Of a stretch of 64,000 bases of DNA, positions 27,867-36,296 are shown in pieces. This DNA comes from Aureisphaera galaxeae (GTDB taxonomy: Bacteria; Bacteroidota; Bacteroidia; Flavobacteriales; Flavobacteriaceae): assembly GCF_028561275.1 (NCBI RefSeq), contig NZ_JAQQTF010000018.1, positions 124,001 through 188,000 of the forward strand. The letters run 5' to 3'. Under the pieces are notes generated by a model, which saw only the letters and a list, made by a program, of their open reading frames with translations, did not search any database and had not been told where the DNA came from. The stretch's first letter is position 1, and the number at the start of each line of letters is the position of its first letter. Made by a program: the position numbers and the translations under genes.

Positions 27867-28041
27867 TATTTTTCAGCCCTATCGATTGGGTACTTCTATG
27901 GAGTGCCCAATCGAAAAAGGCCAAGTTCATATTTTATTAATTAAGCTGTTAGTCTCTTCCCTTGCCGGTTGGGACGTTAGTTTAGCATCTAAATTGCGCC
28001 TAGCGTGATTGCTATCTAAACAGAACGTAAACTAAAACAAA
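27867..28041 (+). promoter_or_regulatory. Structured leader region before rpsB
   Basis: A 13-bp hairpin (27882-27894 with 27902-27914, one G-T pair) follows rpsI but lacks a T run. Further on, GTTTAG and CTAAAC, and TTAGTTTA and TAAACTAA, offer competing pairings just before the rpsB ATG. A regulatory leader sensing S2 is possible; no TANNTTTG box is seen. Confidence 0.4.
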
Positions 28042-28872
28042 ATGGCAAACAACAAAGAAGTTAAGGATCTCCTTGACGCAGGTGTTCACTTTGGACACTT
28101 AACCCGTAAATGGAACCCAAATATGGCTCCCTATATTTACATGGAGCGTAACGGGATCCACATCATTAACCTTTACAAAACTGCTGCAAAACTTGATGAA
28201 GCCAATACGGCCCTTAAGAAGATTGCTGCCAGTGGACGTAAAATCCTTTTCGTAGCTACTAAGAAACAAGCGAAAGATATCGTTGCAGAAAAAGCAAAAG
28301 GGGCTAACATGCCTTACATCACCGAAAGATGGCCTGGTGGTATGTTGACCAACTTCGTAACCATTCGTAAAGCGGTTAAGAAAATGACTGCTATCGATAG
28401 AATGAAGCAAGATGGTACTTTCAACACCCTTTCTAAGAAAGAGCGTTTGGCTGTAGACCGTACCCGTGCAAAATTGGAAAAGAACCTTGGTTCTATTACC
28501 GATATGAGTCGTCTTCCTGGAGCATTGTTCGTGGTAGATACTACTCGTGAGCACATTGCTGTAAAAGAAGCACAGAAATTGAACATTCCGATTTTCGCCA
28601 TGGTAGACACCAACAGTGATCCTCGCCCGATCGACTACGTGATCCCATCTAACGATGATGCATCAAAGTCTATTGAGAAGATCGTAAGCAGTGTTGCCAA
28701 CGCCATTTCCGACGGTCTTGCCGAAAGAAAAGCTGGTAAGGAAAGTGGTGGTGATGCTCCTGCAGAGGCTAAAGCTCCAAGAAAAAGAGCAGCCGCTGTT
28801 GCAGCAGCGCCGGCAGAAGCTACTAAAGAAGCCGTTGCAACACCGGTAGAAGCAGCTAAAGAAGAAGAATAA
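28042..28872 (+). CDS. rpsB: 30S ribosomal protein S2
   Basis: A 276-residue small-subunit protein. LLDAGVHFGHLTRKWNP and ITERWPGGMLTN, then PGALFVVDT and VDTNSDPRPIDYVIPSNDD, are the S2 signature blocks. The Ala/Glu/Lys-rich tail of about 45 residues is a common flavobacterial extension and carries no known motif. tsf follows after a 103-base gap with a hairpin. Confidence 0.98.
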   Translation: MANNKEVKDLLDAGVHFGHLTRKWNPNMAPYIYMERNGIHIINLYKTAAKLDEANTALKKIAASGRKILFVATKKQAKDIVAEKAKGANMPYITERWPGGMLTNFVTIRKAVKKMTAIDRMKQDGTFNTLSKKERLAVDRTRAKLEKNLGSITDMSRLPGALFVVDTTREHIAVKEAQKLNIPIFAMVDTNSDPRPIDYVIPSNDDASKSIEKIVSSVANAISDGLAERKAGKESGGDAPAEAKAPRKRAAAVAAAPAEATKEAVATPVEAAKEEE

Positions 28873-28892
28873 ATAACAATTCAATAATACTG

Positions 28893-28939
28893 AAAAGTCG
28901 TTTGAATTTATTCTTCGGGAGTACTTTTGAACGACTTTT
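28893..28939 (+). terminator. Hairpin terminator or attenuator between rpsB and tsf
   Basis: AAAAGTCGTT pairs with AACGACTTTT over 10 bases around a 27-base loop, followed by a short T run. It may reduce read-through from rpsB into tsf. Confidence 0.6.
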
Positions 28940-28975
28940 TACAATTTTCACACATTAAATTAAACACTTACAACG

Positions 28976-29944
28976 ATGGTAAAAATAACCGCCGCACAAG
29001 TAAATGAATTAAGAAAGAAAACCGGAGCTGGGATGATGGACTGTAAAAAGGCATTGGTCGAGGCAGAAGGTGATTTCGATAAAGCAATTGAAATCCTACG
29101 TAAAAAAGGTCAGAAGATCGCTGAGAAAAGAGCGGACAGAGACTCTAGCGAGGGAGCTGTTATTGCTAAGGTGAACGACGCTGCCAACAAAGGTGTAATC
29201 GTTTCCCTAAACTGTGAAACCGATTTCGTTGCCAAAAACGAATCATATGTAGCCATGGCCCGCAAAATGGCCGAGGTAGCTTTAGATACTGCTAGTAAAG
29301 AAGAATTCTTGGCTGCAGAATTCGAAGCTGGTATGACTGTTCAGGAAAAATTGACTGAGCAAACGGGTGTTATTGGAGAGAAAATCGAAATCGGTGGATT
29401 CGAAACTTTGGAAGCTCCTTTCGTAGGTTCTTACATCCACGGAAACAAGATTGGTGCTTTGGTAGGACTGTCTAACTCTATAGACGAAGCTGCTCAAGTA
29501 TCTAAGAACATTTCCATGCAGGTAGCTTCTATGGGAGCCACTACGCTTTCTTACAAAGATTTCGATCCTGCTTACGTTGCTTCTGAAACTGAAGCTCGTA
29601 TTGCTGTAATCGAAAAAGAGAACATTGAATTGGGACGCTTAGGAAAGACTTTGAAGAATGTTCCTCAGTACATTTCAAGAATGCAATTGACCGATGAGGT
29701 ATTGGCAGCGGCCAAAGCCAATATCGAAGCTCAATTGAAATCTGAAGGAAAGCCAGAGCAAATCTGGGATAAGATCGTTCCTGGTAAATTAGAGCGTTTC
29801 ATTAGCGACAATACTACTTTGGACCAAGAGCAGTGTCTATTGGACCAAAACTTCATCATGGATGAGAAGCAAAGTGTTGCAGACTATGTTGCCAGCAAAG
29901 GCGATGTAGATGTAACTGGATTTAAAAGAGTTTCTTTATCCTAA
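28976..29944 (+). CDS. tsf: Translation elongation factor Ts
   Basis: EF-Ts recharges EF-Tu with GTP. The 322-residue protein starts with ITAAQVNELRKKTGAGMMDCKKAL, the conserved N-terminal domain with its Thr-Gly-Ala-Gly-Met-Met-Asp-Cys-Lys block. NCETDFVAKN follows in the core domain. It is somewhat longer than the E. coli protein. A strong terminator lies 24 bases after the stop. In relatives pyrH is usually close by; here two unrelated genes intervene. Confidence 0.98.
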   Translation: MVKITAAQVNELRKKTGAGMMDCKKALVEAEGDFDKAIEILRKKGQKIAEKRADRDSSEGAVIAKVNDAANKGVIVSLNCETDFVAKNESYVAMARKMAEVALDTASKEEFLAAEFEAGMTVQEKLTEQTGVIGEKIEIGGFETLEAPFVGSYIHGNKIGALVGLSNSIDEAAQVSKNISMQVASMGATTLSYKDFDPAYVASETEARIAVIEKENIELGRLGKTLKNVPQYISRMQLTDEVLAAAKANIEAQLKSEGKPEQIWDKIVPGKLERFISDNTTLDQEQCLLDQNFIMDEKQSVADYVASKGDVDVTGFKRVSLS

Positions 29945-30329
29945 ATTGAATATCACATTTTTGATGAAAACCGCTCAGGAAACTGGGCGGTTTTTTTGTT
30001 TTCTCAATATGCTAATCTCACTCAATAGAAATCTCTTCGATTAGCGCTGGCATTGTAATGTAATTTTCTTCCCTCGGAGTTTCAAGCATCTTACATTGAA
30101 CCTCAGCACACTCCACACCACATCTCCTTAAAATACCCACACGCCCCAATTAAAAGCAGGTGCAACTATATGCGCTTCGTTAGCAATGGACAAACCCCAG
30201 TCTAAAGGGTAAAATGGTGAGGCCATTTCAGAATAACCACCCCTCCCTAGGTAACAAAACTTGCACTTCGACTCTTTACACTATAAACCAGACAAGGTAT
30301 TCGCTTGCCTAGTCAATAAACTTACTATT
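29945..30329 (+). other. Gap between tsf and protease gene
   Basis: These 385 bases hold the tsf terminator and no convincing gene. On the minus strand, an open stretch ending at 30018 reads as 40-odd codons with four Cys and an acidic end. It has no start and could be a gene remnant or chance. No TANNTTTG box is seen before the protease. Confidence 0.5.
29968..29993 (+). terminator. Terminator of tsf (first copy of a duplicated unit)
   Basis: AAACCGCTCAG pairs with CTGGGCGGTTT (11 pairs, one G-T) around a GAAA tetraloop and is followed by more T. A near-identical unit of about 40 bases recurs at 32757-32796. Confidence 0.9.
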
Positions 30330-32693
30330 ATGAAACTATTAAAACTTATTATTACATGTTATCTCTTTTTATTTGCCTTTACGGCTAGCTTCAGTCAATC
30401 CGACCTCGATTTAAAAAGTGGAAATCCTTTTCTCCTAGACCACATTAGCGGAGTGATTTCTTCCAATGACTATTATTTGTCCGGGTTGGACGGACGGGGC
30501 GTTATGGACGATCAATTTCGAGGATTAATTTTCTTGGATCCCGACATCACCTTTGTTAAATCGATCGTAGATCGTGATGATGATGTAGGCCAAACCATAG
30601 AACAATTTGATCAATACTTTTGCGGATTTCCCGTAGAAGAGGCTGGCTTTATTCAGTCCATTATCGACTGTGGCGACACCTATGTAACCAACTTTACCGT
30701 GCCCAGTGAAAACCTTATTTGTATTCAAAATTGTGAGATTGAAGATGGGAAAAATTTTGTGACAGGTAATGCGGGAGACCCCATTGAGGATATTACATAT
30801 CTGGAAACCGTATTTTCTCCCAACCCAATAGATATAAATGACCCAAGGGATCCCGAAATCATTCTGGAAGAACAGGAATACTACGTAACCTATGTGTACG
30901 AAGCTACTGTTAATCGCTCTATGATGTATTATTATTTTAACTCCTATGATTGCACCATTCAAAAACGAGGTGATCGCGTCAACTCCCATAACTCCCCGGG
31001 AACGACTTCTGTCTTTAGCGGAGCCCCTTTCACTTCAGTTACCATAGATGATCAGCATATAGGTGATGATGAATATCGCTTAAATGCTCATGACGGGGGT
31101 AAGTGGATAAGAACCTACGATGTAGAGCCTTTAGAGTCTGGATCACCCAGTGGATGGTTCGGACCTCAGAGCTTATACAATCAAGCGGTAGCATTCGATC
31201 AAACCGAACTTCCAAATCCATTTGCTAACGATTTTGAGTTGGATTATGTCTATCTTACCAAGACAGGATCGGAAACGCCTTGGGCTTCGGATACCATGAG
31301 CCAGAGAGTTGCTTTTGATGGACACATTTTTGCTTGTTCTGTTTGGGATTTTTATAAGGAAAAATTCAACCGATCAGGATCGGGAAATAATGGAAACCCA
31401 TTATACATTATTTCCGGCTGGAACGCAGCGAACGCCAGTGCCTTTTTACGTCAAAACGCCGATGTTATCGTGACAGGGGTTAGGCCCTCAGCTTTCGATT
31501 CATTTAATACAGCAGCAACACTAGGTCATGAATTTACCCATCACGTTATTGATCGGGAAATCAACAATAACATTACTTTACTAAATAGCAATGCTGTATA
31601 CGAAGGAATTTGCGACATCTTTGGTAATGAGGCACAACTCTACTTTAACGAGAATAATTCTGCAAACATTGGTGCTAACTCATGGATAAGTACGGGAGGC
31701 ACCTCCTTTGTGGTCAATTTACAATACCCAAAACAAAGTACAGATCCTAAGATAGACCACTATTCAGAGTATACCCCGGGCGCTGATGCGCATATGTCGG
31801 CAGGAATCATGACCAAATGGTATTATTTACTCTCTGATGGGGATACCTTTCACGGAATTACAGTTTATGGTATCTCTAGAGAGAAAGCCTTACATATTCT
31901 ATACGAGACCTTAACAACAGTTTTACCTTCAAACCCGACGTATGTTCAGGCTCGAAATGCCACCGTAAAGACCACTAGAGAACTGTATGGTAGTTGTTCG
32001 GATGAATATTTTGCTGTTCTGGCTGCTTGGGCAGCAGTAGGCTTACCATATCTAGGACATTACCAGGGCTACCAAATATCAGGATCCTCATATATCTGTG
32101 CCGATAGTGATGGTGGTTTTAACGGCGGAATAAACCTTAATGTTTGTGCTACTACCCTAGATCCAGACAACAATTTTGAATGGGACTATCCCGGTCACTG
32201 GAATGTCTCCATAAATGGCCCCAATGACTCGGCGTTCTTAGTTCTTGATTTTGGTGGGATAGACCCGCCAAGTTTACCATGGACCTACAGAATATCAGTA
32301 ACTACACCCACTGGGTTAAGAATAAACAAGTACATTACGATAAGGGATTGTTCCGGAAATCCTCCATCTGATCCTTGCGACGATGCAGTGGTTACGGCTT
32401 TCACGGGCGGTGACGAAGTGCCCGACGCATCGAATACTGCAAATGAAGCTATTTTGGATAATGTCCGATTGTATCCTAACCCTACCCAAGGAATTTTTAG
32501 TATCAGTTTTGCCGAAACCCAACCTCTGGCCAGCCTAACTATATACAATATGGAAGGGCGTGAGGTAATGCATCGCCAAATTACCAATACGAAGTCTGAG
32601 AACATTGACATTCAAGCTTTGAGTAGTGGTATCTACTTTGTGAAAATAACAACTTCAGAAAATACCCGAGTTTTAAAAGTGGCGAAAGAATAA
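30330..32693 (+). CDS. Secreted thermolysin-like (M4) metalloprotease with T9SS sorting domain
   Basis: The start at ATG 30330 gives a signal peptide (MKLLKLIITCYLFLFAF, cleavage near SFSQ) and a 787-residue protein. GHEFTHHVID holds the zinc motif HEXXH at residues 400-404, EGICDIFGNEA supplies the third ligand Glu425, and DAHMSAGIMTKWYYLL matches the catalytic-His block of thermolysin. The end (LYPNPTQGIFSISF, LTIYNMEGREV, SSGIYFVKI) is a type IX secretion sorting domain. It is therefore an exported peptidase. It lies inside the translation cluster, between two copies of the same terminator, which is unusual. Confidence 0.88.
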   Translation: MKLLKLIITCYLFLFAFTASFSQSDLDLKSGNPFLLDHISGVISSNDYYLSGLDGRGVMDDQFRGLIFLDPDITFVKSIVDRDDDVGQTIEQFDQYFCGFPVEEAGFIQSIIDCGDTYVTNFTVPSENLICIQNCEIEDGKNFVTGNAGDPIEDITYLETVFSPNPIDINDPRDPEIILEEQEYYVTYVYEATVNRSMMYYYFNSYDCTIQKRGDRVNSHNSPGTTSVFSGAPFTSVTIDDQHIGDDEYRLNAHDGGKWIRTYDVEPLESGSPSGWFGPQSLYNQAVAFDQTELPNPFANDFELDYVYLTKTGSETPWASDTMSQRVAFDGHIFACSVWDFYKEKFNRSGSGNNGNPLYIISGWNAANASAFLRQNADVIVTGVRPSAFDSFNTAATLGHEFTHHVIDREINNNITLLNSNAVYEGICDIFGNEAQLYFNENNSANIGANSWISTGGTSFVVNLQYPKQSTDPKIDHYSEYTPGADAHMSAGIMTKWYYLLSDGDTFHGITVYGISREKALHILYETLTTVLPSNPTYVQARNATVKTTRELYGSCSDEYFAVLAAWAAVGLPYLGHYQGYQISGSSYICADSDGGFNGGINLNVCATTLDPDNNFEWDYPGHWNVSINGPNDSAFLVLDFGGIDPPSLPWTYRISVTTPTGLRINKYITIRDCSGNPPSDPCDDAVVTAFTGGDEVPDASNTANEAILDNVRLYPNPTQGIFSISFAETQPLASLTIYNMEGREVMHRQITNTKSENIDIQALSSGIYFVKITTSENTRVLKVAKE

Positions 32694-32756
32694 TATTCAG
32701 GGTGCCGAGGAACCTCGATACGCGAGAGGTTTCTTTGCTCTAATTTTAGTATACCA

Positions 32757-32796
32757 TTTTTGAAGAAAAATCGCTCAGGAAACTGGGCGGTTTTTC
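32757..32796 (+). repeat. Second copy of the tsf-type terminator
   Basis: About 40 bases match the unit at the end of tsf (29957-29996) apart from about three differences. The stem 32766-32778/32783-32795 has 13 pairs (two G-T) around the same GAAA loop and ends in T. Another imperfect hairpin (32709-32733) sits just upstream, after the protease stop. Confidence 0.85.
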
Positions 32797-32827
32797 TTTT
32801 TCAACCCTTTGATAGGTGCTTACGGCC

Positions 32828-34546
32828 CTAAATGGAAACCTGCTCTATTATCAATCGCATCCCAATTCTATTTTCTTCTCCAGGAATATCCGGAATCTTT
32901 ATATCGAACTCGAGCGCATCCCAAACCACAACTCCGGGAATAAGATGATTTATCGTTCCAGGTTGCTCGATCACCTCGGTATTGGGAATCAACTCAGCCC
33001 AATAAAGCCTATGAAGACTGTTTTTCCCGTTCGCTTGATCGCCCGGATTTATGTGAATATGGCCTACTTTAATTTTATTTAAAACACTCCCATCGGCGTC
33101 TCTTTTTATCACGCTATAGATGTCTATGCTCTTTTCCCTAAGCCCAAGAAGGCGACCGCTTCCCACAAATAATTGAATACTCTTAATCAAGGTTCGTTGC
33201 CCAAAGAATCTATATACCAATGGGGATTCGGTATCGGATGGAAAGACCAAATCCGAATTCTTCATGGGGAGGGAAACTACATTGACCCTATGCGGTTCCA
33301 AATAGGGAATTCCATTCAGAGCATGCGTAAAATTATATGGGCCACCGGCTCCTCCCATCATCACGTTTTCGAAGGAAATATTTGGAAATGTCTCCCCTTG
33401 ATTTCCCGACTTAACAAATTCCCAAGTATCAACATCGGTATGAAATCGGAGGTCTTTAAACTTTATAAAATTACCGTTTTGAGGTGCATTGGCAGGATGA
33501 TTACCAAACCTAAACCTTCCTTCAAAATGACCTCCTTCCATCATTAAACGCAGTCCGTTCGCCCTAAGATGAGCCAACGCACCTTTTGTTTTATACAATT
33601 CCCTGCCATCGCCTCCACTAACGCCGCAATCCCTAAAAGTAACCGTTACGGAGATTCTTGTTCCCCAAGCATTGAGTAGAATGGGCACCAAGGGATCGCG
33701 GGTAGCACTCCATTCGAATTTTGTATTTCTAAATTGCCAATTGGCGGTAGCACCATACCTCGAGGGTTCACCAGACTTTCCTGGAATGAAATGCAAAAGA
33801 CAACCATCGATTACAATATTACCATTAGTTACCTGCGTACGACCATGTCCCGCAACATGAAATACTTTCTCAATGCCTCCCCGCCAAGTGCAGTTATCAT
33901 AGCCATTAATTACTCCTTGTGGGTTTTTTGAATAGACAAATTCTTTACAGTTATCGAAGGTGCAATTGAAACAACTGGTGGTATCTTCATTTTTATCATA
34001 GTATATGGGCTCTGGAGGGTTTTTGGAGTCCATTTGCACTGCAAATTGGAAATTCAATATTCTTTGAAAATTTTGAGTACGGCATCGATGCAAGGTGAAA
34101 TTACGCCCCCCACTTTCACCATTTAGATTAAAGAGATTGATATCCCACTCCTTTTTATCTTTTGGATCCTCTACCTTATGCACAAACATAAGGTCTTCGA
34201 AACTAACAGAGTTATAGGTGTGGAAAGAAAACATCGCAGCATCCCCAATCCATTTATCGGGTTTATTGAAGTGTGCCGGATCTATTAGCAAACAACTGGC
34301 AAATCTAGACTCCCCCGTCATTTTTAACCCTAGTGCATTTTTGAAAAATATAGGCTTATCGATTCTATAAATGCCTTTTGGTACATGAATATGGCCTACC
34401 CCATGTGTTGGGTTGTTTCCACCTCTCGGATCATAGATCAACCGCTTTTTAAGTTCGGCAAAGGCTTTATTGAAGGCTTCGGAGTCATCGACAGAGCCAT
34501 CTCCCTTGGCTCCAAAATCGAGAATATTAAGAATACTATCGCTCAT
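32828..34546 (-). CDS. Pectate-lyase-3-type right-handed beta-helix protein
   Basis: The 572-residue protein opens with ILDFGAKGDGSVDDSEAFNKAF, the hallmark of the Pectate_lyase_3 beta-helix start, followed by HIHVPKGIYRID. The middle has many Asn/Gly-rich turns (NCTFDNCKEF, NIVIDGCLLHF) expected of a parallel beta-helix. The last 130 residues look like a separate beta domain. Members include polysaccharide lyases, glycosidases and phage tail spikes; no catalytic residues can be assigned. There is no signal peptide or T9SS domain, which is odd for a carbohydrate-active enzyme. It is convergent with the protease gene. Confidence 0.7.
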   Translation of the reverse strand: MSDSILNILDFGAKGDGSVDDSEAFNKAFAELKKRLIYDPRGGNNPTHGVGHIHVPKGIYRIDKPIFFKNALGLKMTGESRFASCLLIDPAHFNKPDKWIGDAAMFSFHTYNSVSFEDLMFVHKVEDPKDKKEWDINLFNLNGESGGRNFTLHRCRTQNFQRILNFQFAVQMDSKNPPEPIYYDKNEDTTSCFNCTFDNCKEFVYSKNPQGVINGYDNCTWRGGIEKVFHVAGHGRTQVTNGNIVIDGCLLHFIPGKSGEPSRYGATANWQFRNTKFEWSATRDPLVPILLNAWGTRISVTVTFRDCGVSGGDGRELYKTKGALAHLRANGLRLMMEGGHFEGRFRFGNHPANAPQNGNFIKFKDLRFHTDVDTWEFVKSGNQGETFPNISFENVMMGGAGGPYNFTHALNGIPYLEPHRVNVVSLPMKNSDLVFPSDTESPLVYRFFGQRTLIKSIQLFVGSGRLLGLREKSIDIYSVIKRDADGSVLNKIKVGHIHINPGDQANGKNSLHRLYWAELIPNTEVIEQPGTINHLIPGVVVWDALEFDIKIPDIPGEENRIGMRLIIEQVSI

Positions 34547-34902
34547 AGATTATGATTTAAAGATTCCATAAAACTTGATAAAGGTCACATCTTTGGAAGG
34601 AACTTTACAGCGTCATAAAACTGGATTTACACAGGGAAAATCACTCAATTTTAACAGGAAAAATGCGCTACTGTCGGATCACAATCATCTAAATCACACA
34701 AATGAAAAGGTTATAAATTGGCTCTTCTTCTTAGAATCATTTGGAATCACTCTCACTTTCATCATATTAATCCTCAGCCCCCCTTTATTGTGTTCTAAAA
34801 AAGATTAGTTCTATTGATTACAGAATGTTGTTCTGATTTCAATTACCGAATCCCTAATTGGATGTCAAATTTTCGTTATTTTTGCGCCAGCAAATCACCA
34901 CC
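34547..34902 (+). other. Gap upstream of pyrH
   Basis: These 356 bases hold the pyrH promoter at the right end and presumably the promoter of the leftward beta-helix gene at the left. A 77-codon TTG-started frame (34575-34808) with a hydrophobic end is present but unsupported. I see no repeats or RNA genes. Confidence 0.5.
34877..34884 (+). promoter_or_regulatory. Promoter -7 box TATTTTTG for pyrH
   Basis: A full TANNTTTG match 18 bases before the ATG at 34903, with TTG at 34858-34860 somewhat close upstream. It shows that pyrH has its own promoter. Confidence 0.6.
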
Positions 34903-35610
34903 ATGCAATACAAACGAATCTTACTGAAACTTTCCGGGGAAGCCCTAATGGGAAGTCGGCAATATGGAATTGACCCCGAAAGACTTAAAGAATATGCCCA
35001 AGAAATAAAGGAGATCACCGCTAAGGGGGTCGAAGTAGCCATCGTTATCGGTGGTGGAAATATTTTTAGGGGTGTGGCCGGTGCAAGTAAAGGAATGGAC
35101 CGAGTGCAAGGAGACCACATGGGAATGCTCGCCACTGTAATCAACGGCTTGGCACTGCAAAGCGCCATGGAAGACGAAGGAATTCCTACCCGCTTACAAA
35201 GCGCCATTAAGATCAATGAAGTGGCAGAGCCCTTTATTCGTCGTAAAGCCATCCGCCATTTGGAGAAAGGACGCGTTGTTATTTTCGGTGGAGGAACCGG
35301 GAACCCTTACTTCACTACCGATAGTGCTGCTGTGTTGCGCGCCATCGAGATTGAAGCCGATGTGATTCTGAAAGGAACCCGTGTGGATGGGATTTACACC
35401 AGTGACCCAGAAAAAGACGATAAGGCAACAAAATTCGATTTTATCAGTTTTGATGAAGTATTGAAGAAAGGTTTAAAGGTAATGGATACCACAGCCTTTA
35501 CACTAAGTCAAGAAAACGAACTACCTATCATCGTGTTCGATATGAACACCAAAGGGAACCTTATGAAGGTAGTTTCTGGTGAAAAAGTAGGTACCAAGGT
35601 AAATCTGTAA
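34903..35610 (+). CDS. pyrH: Uridylate kinase
   Basis: PyrH phosphorylates UMP to UDP in pyrimidine synthesis. The 235-residue protein begins with [15 protein letters not shown], followed by [27 protein letters not shown] and [18 protein letters not shown], all typical of the bacterial amino-acid-kinase-fold enzyme. The start ATG 34903 lies after the promoter box; the longer frame is rejected. frr follows 54 bases later in the usual order. Confidence 0.98.
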   Translation: MQYKRILLKLSGEALMGSRQYGIDPERLKEYAQEIKEITAKGVEVAIVIGGGNIFRGVAGASKGMDRVQGDHMGMLATVINGLALQSAMEDEGIPTRLQSAIKINEVAEPFIRRKAIRHLEKGRVVIFGGGTGNPYFTTDSAAVLRAIEIEADVILKGTRVDGIYTSDPEKDDKATKFDFISFDEVLKKGLKVMDTTAFTLSQENELPIIVFDMNTKGNLMKVVSGEKVGTKVNL

Positions 35611-35653
35611 CCGTTCTTTTTTGGAACAATTGTTGCATTTCCGAAGAAAAATT

Positions 35654-35661
35654 TAAATTTG
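35654..35661 (+). promoter_or_regulatory. TAAATTTG box directly before frr
   Basis: A full match to TANNTTTG ends three bases before the frr ATG. If used, transcription would begin at or just inside the start codon. It may be a chance match. Confidence 0.3.
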
Positions 35662-35664
35662 AGT

Positions 35665-36219
35665 ATGGAAGACGAAATTAAATTTATCATAGACAGCACT
35701 AAAGAGGCTATGGGACAGGCACTCGTTCACTTAGAAAGAAAGTTGGCAAACATTCGTGCCGGAAAGGCATCCCCAGCTATGCTTAATGGTGTTATGGTAG
35801 ACTATTATGGAAGCCCGACACCTTTAAATCAAGTGGCAAACGTGAATACTCCAGATGGGATGACCATCTCCATACAGCCATGGGAAAAAACCATGATCCC
35901 CGAAATTGAAAAAGGGATTCACATGGCCAATCTTGGGTTCAATCCCATGAACAACGGAGAAAGTGTCATCATTAACGTACCTCCATTGACCGAAGAACGT
36001 CGTCGCGAATTGGCCAAGCAGGCCAAAGCAGAATCGGAAGAGGCAAAGATTGGGGTTCGCAATGACCGAAAAAATGCCAATGACGAAATTAAAGCCTTGG
36101 ATGTAAGCGACGACATGAAGAAAAACTTGGAAATCGACGTTCAGGAGCTTACCGACACCCATATCAAAAAAATAGATGAAATGTACGCCAAGAAGGAGTC
36201 CGAAATCATGACGGTCTAA
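35665..36219 (+). CDS. frr: Ribosome recycling factor
   Basis: RRF splits the ribosome after termination, together with EF-G. The 184-residue protein has the conserved blocks NIRAGKASPAML, VDYYGSPTPLNQVANV and PPLTEERRRELAKQAK. I choose ATG 35665 (MEDEIKF); the TTG two codons earlier overlaps a promoter-like box. It follows pyrH as in most bacteria and ends at a strong terminator. Confidence 0.98.
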   Translation: MEDEIKFIIDSTKEAMGQALVHLERKLANIRAGKASPAMLNGVMVDYYGSPTPLNQVANVNTPDGMTISIQPWEKTMIPEIEKGIHMANLGFNPMNNGESVIINVPPLTEERRRELAKQAKAESEEAKIGVRNDRKNANDEIKALDVSDDMKKNLEIDVQELTDTHIKKIDEMYAKKESEIMTV

Positions 36220-36245
36220 TCGTGGCGAGTTAAACAAAATACAAT

Positions 36246-36267
36246 AAAGCGGCAATTGTGCCGCTTT
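36246..36267 (+). terminator. Terminator of pyrH-frr
   Basis: AAAGCGGCA pairs perfectly with TGCCGCTTT around ATTG, then CTTTATA. Confidence 0.85.
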
Positions 36268-36296
36268 CTTTATACTTTTAATCCAAATACCTCACA

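Noticed and set aside
34575-34808. 77-codon open frame with hydrophobic end before pyrH
   Set aside because: TTG start, no promoter, no recognisable protein character before the hydrophobic end, and it lies in AT-rich promoter DNA.
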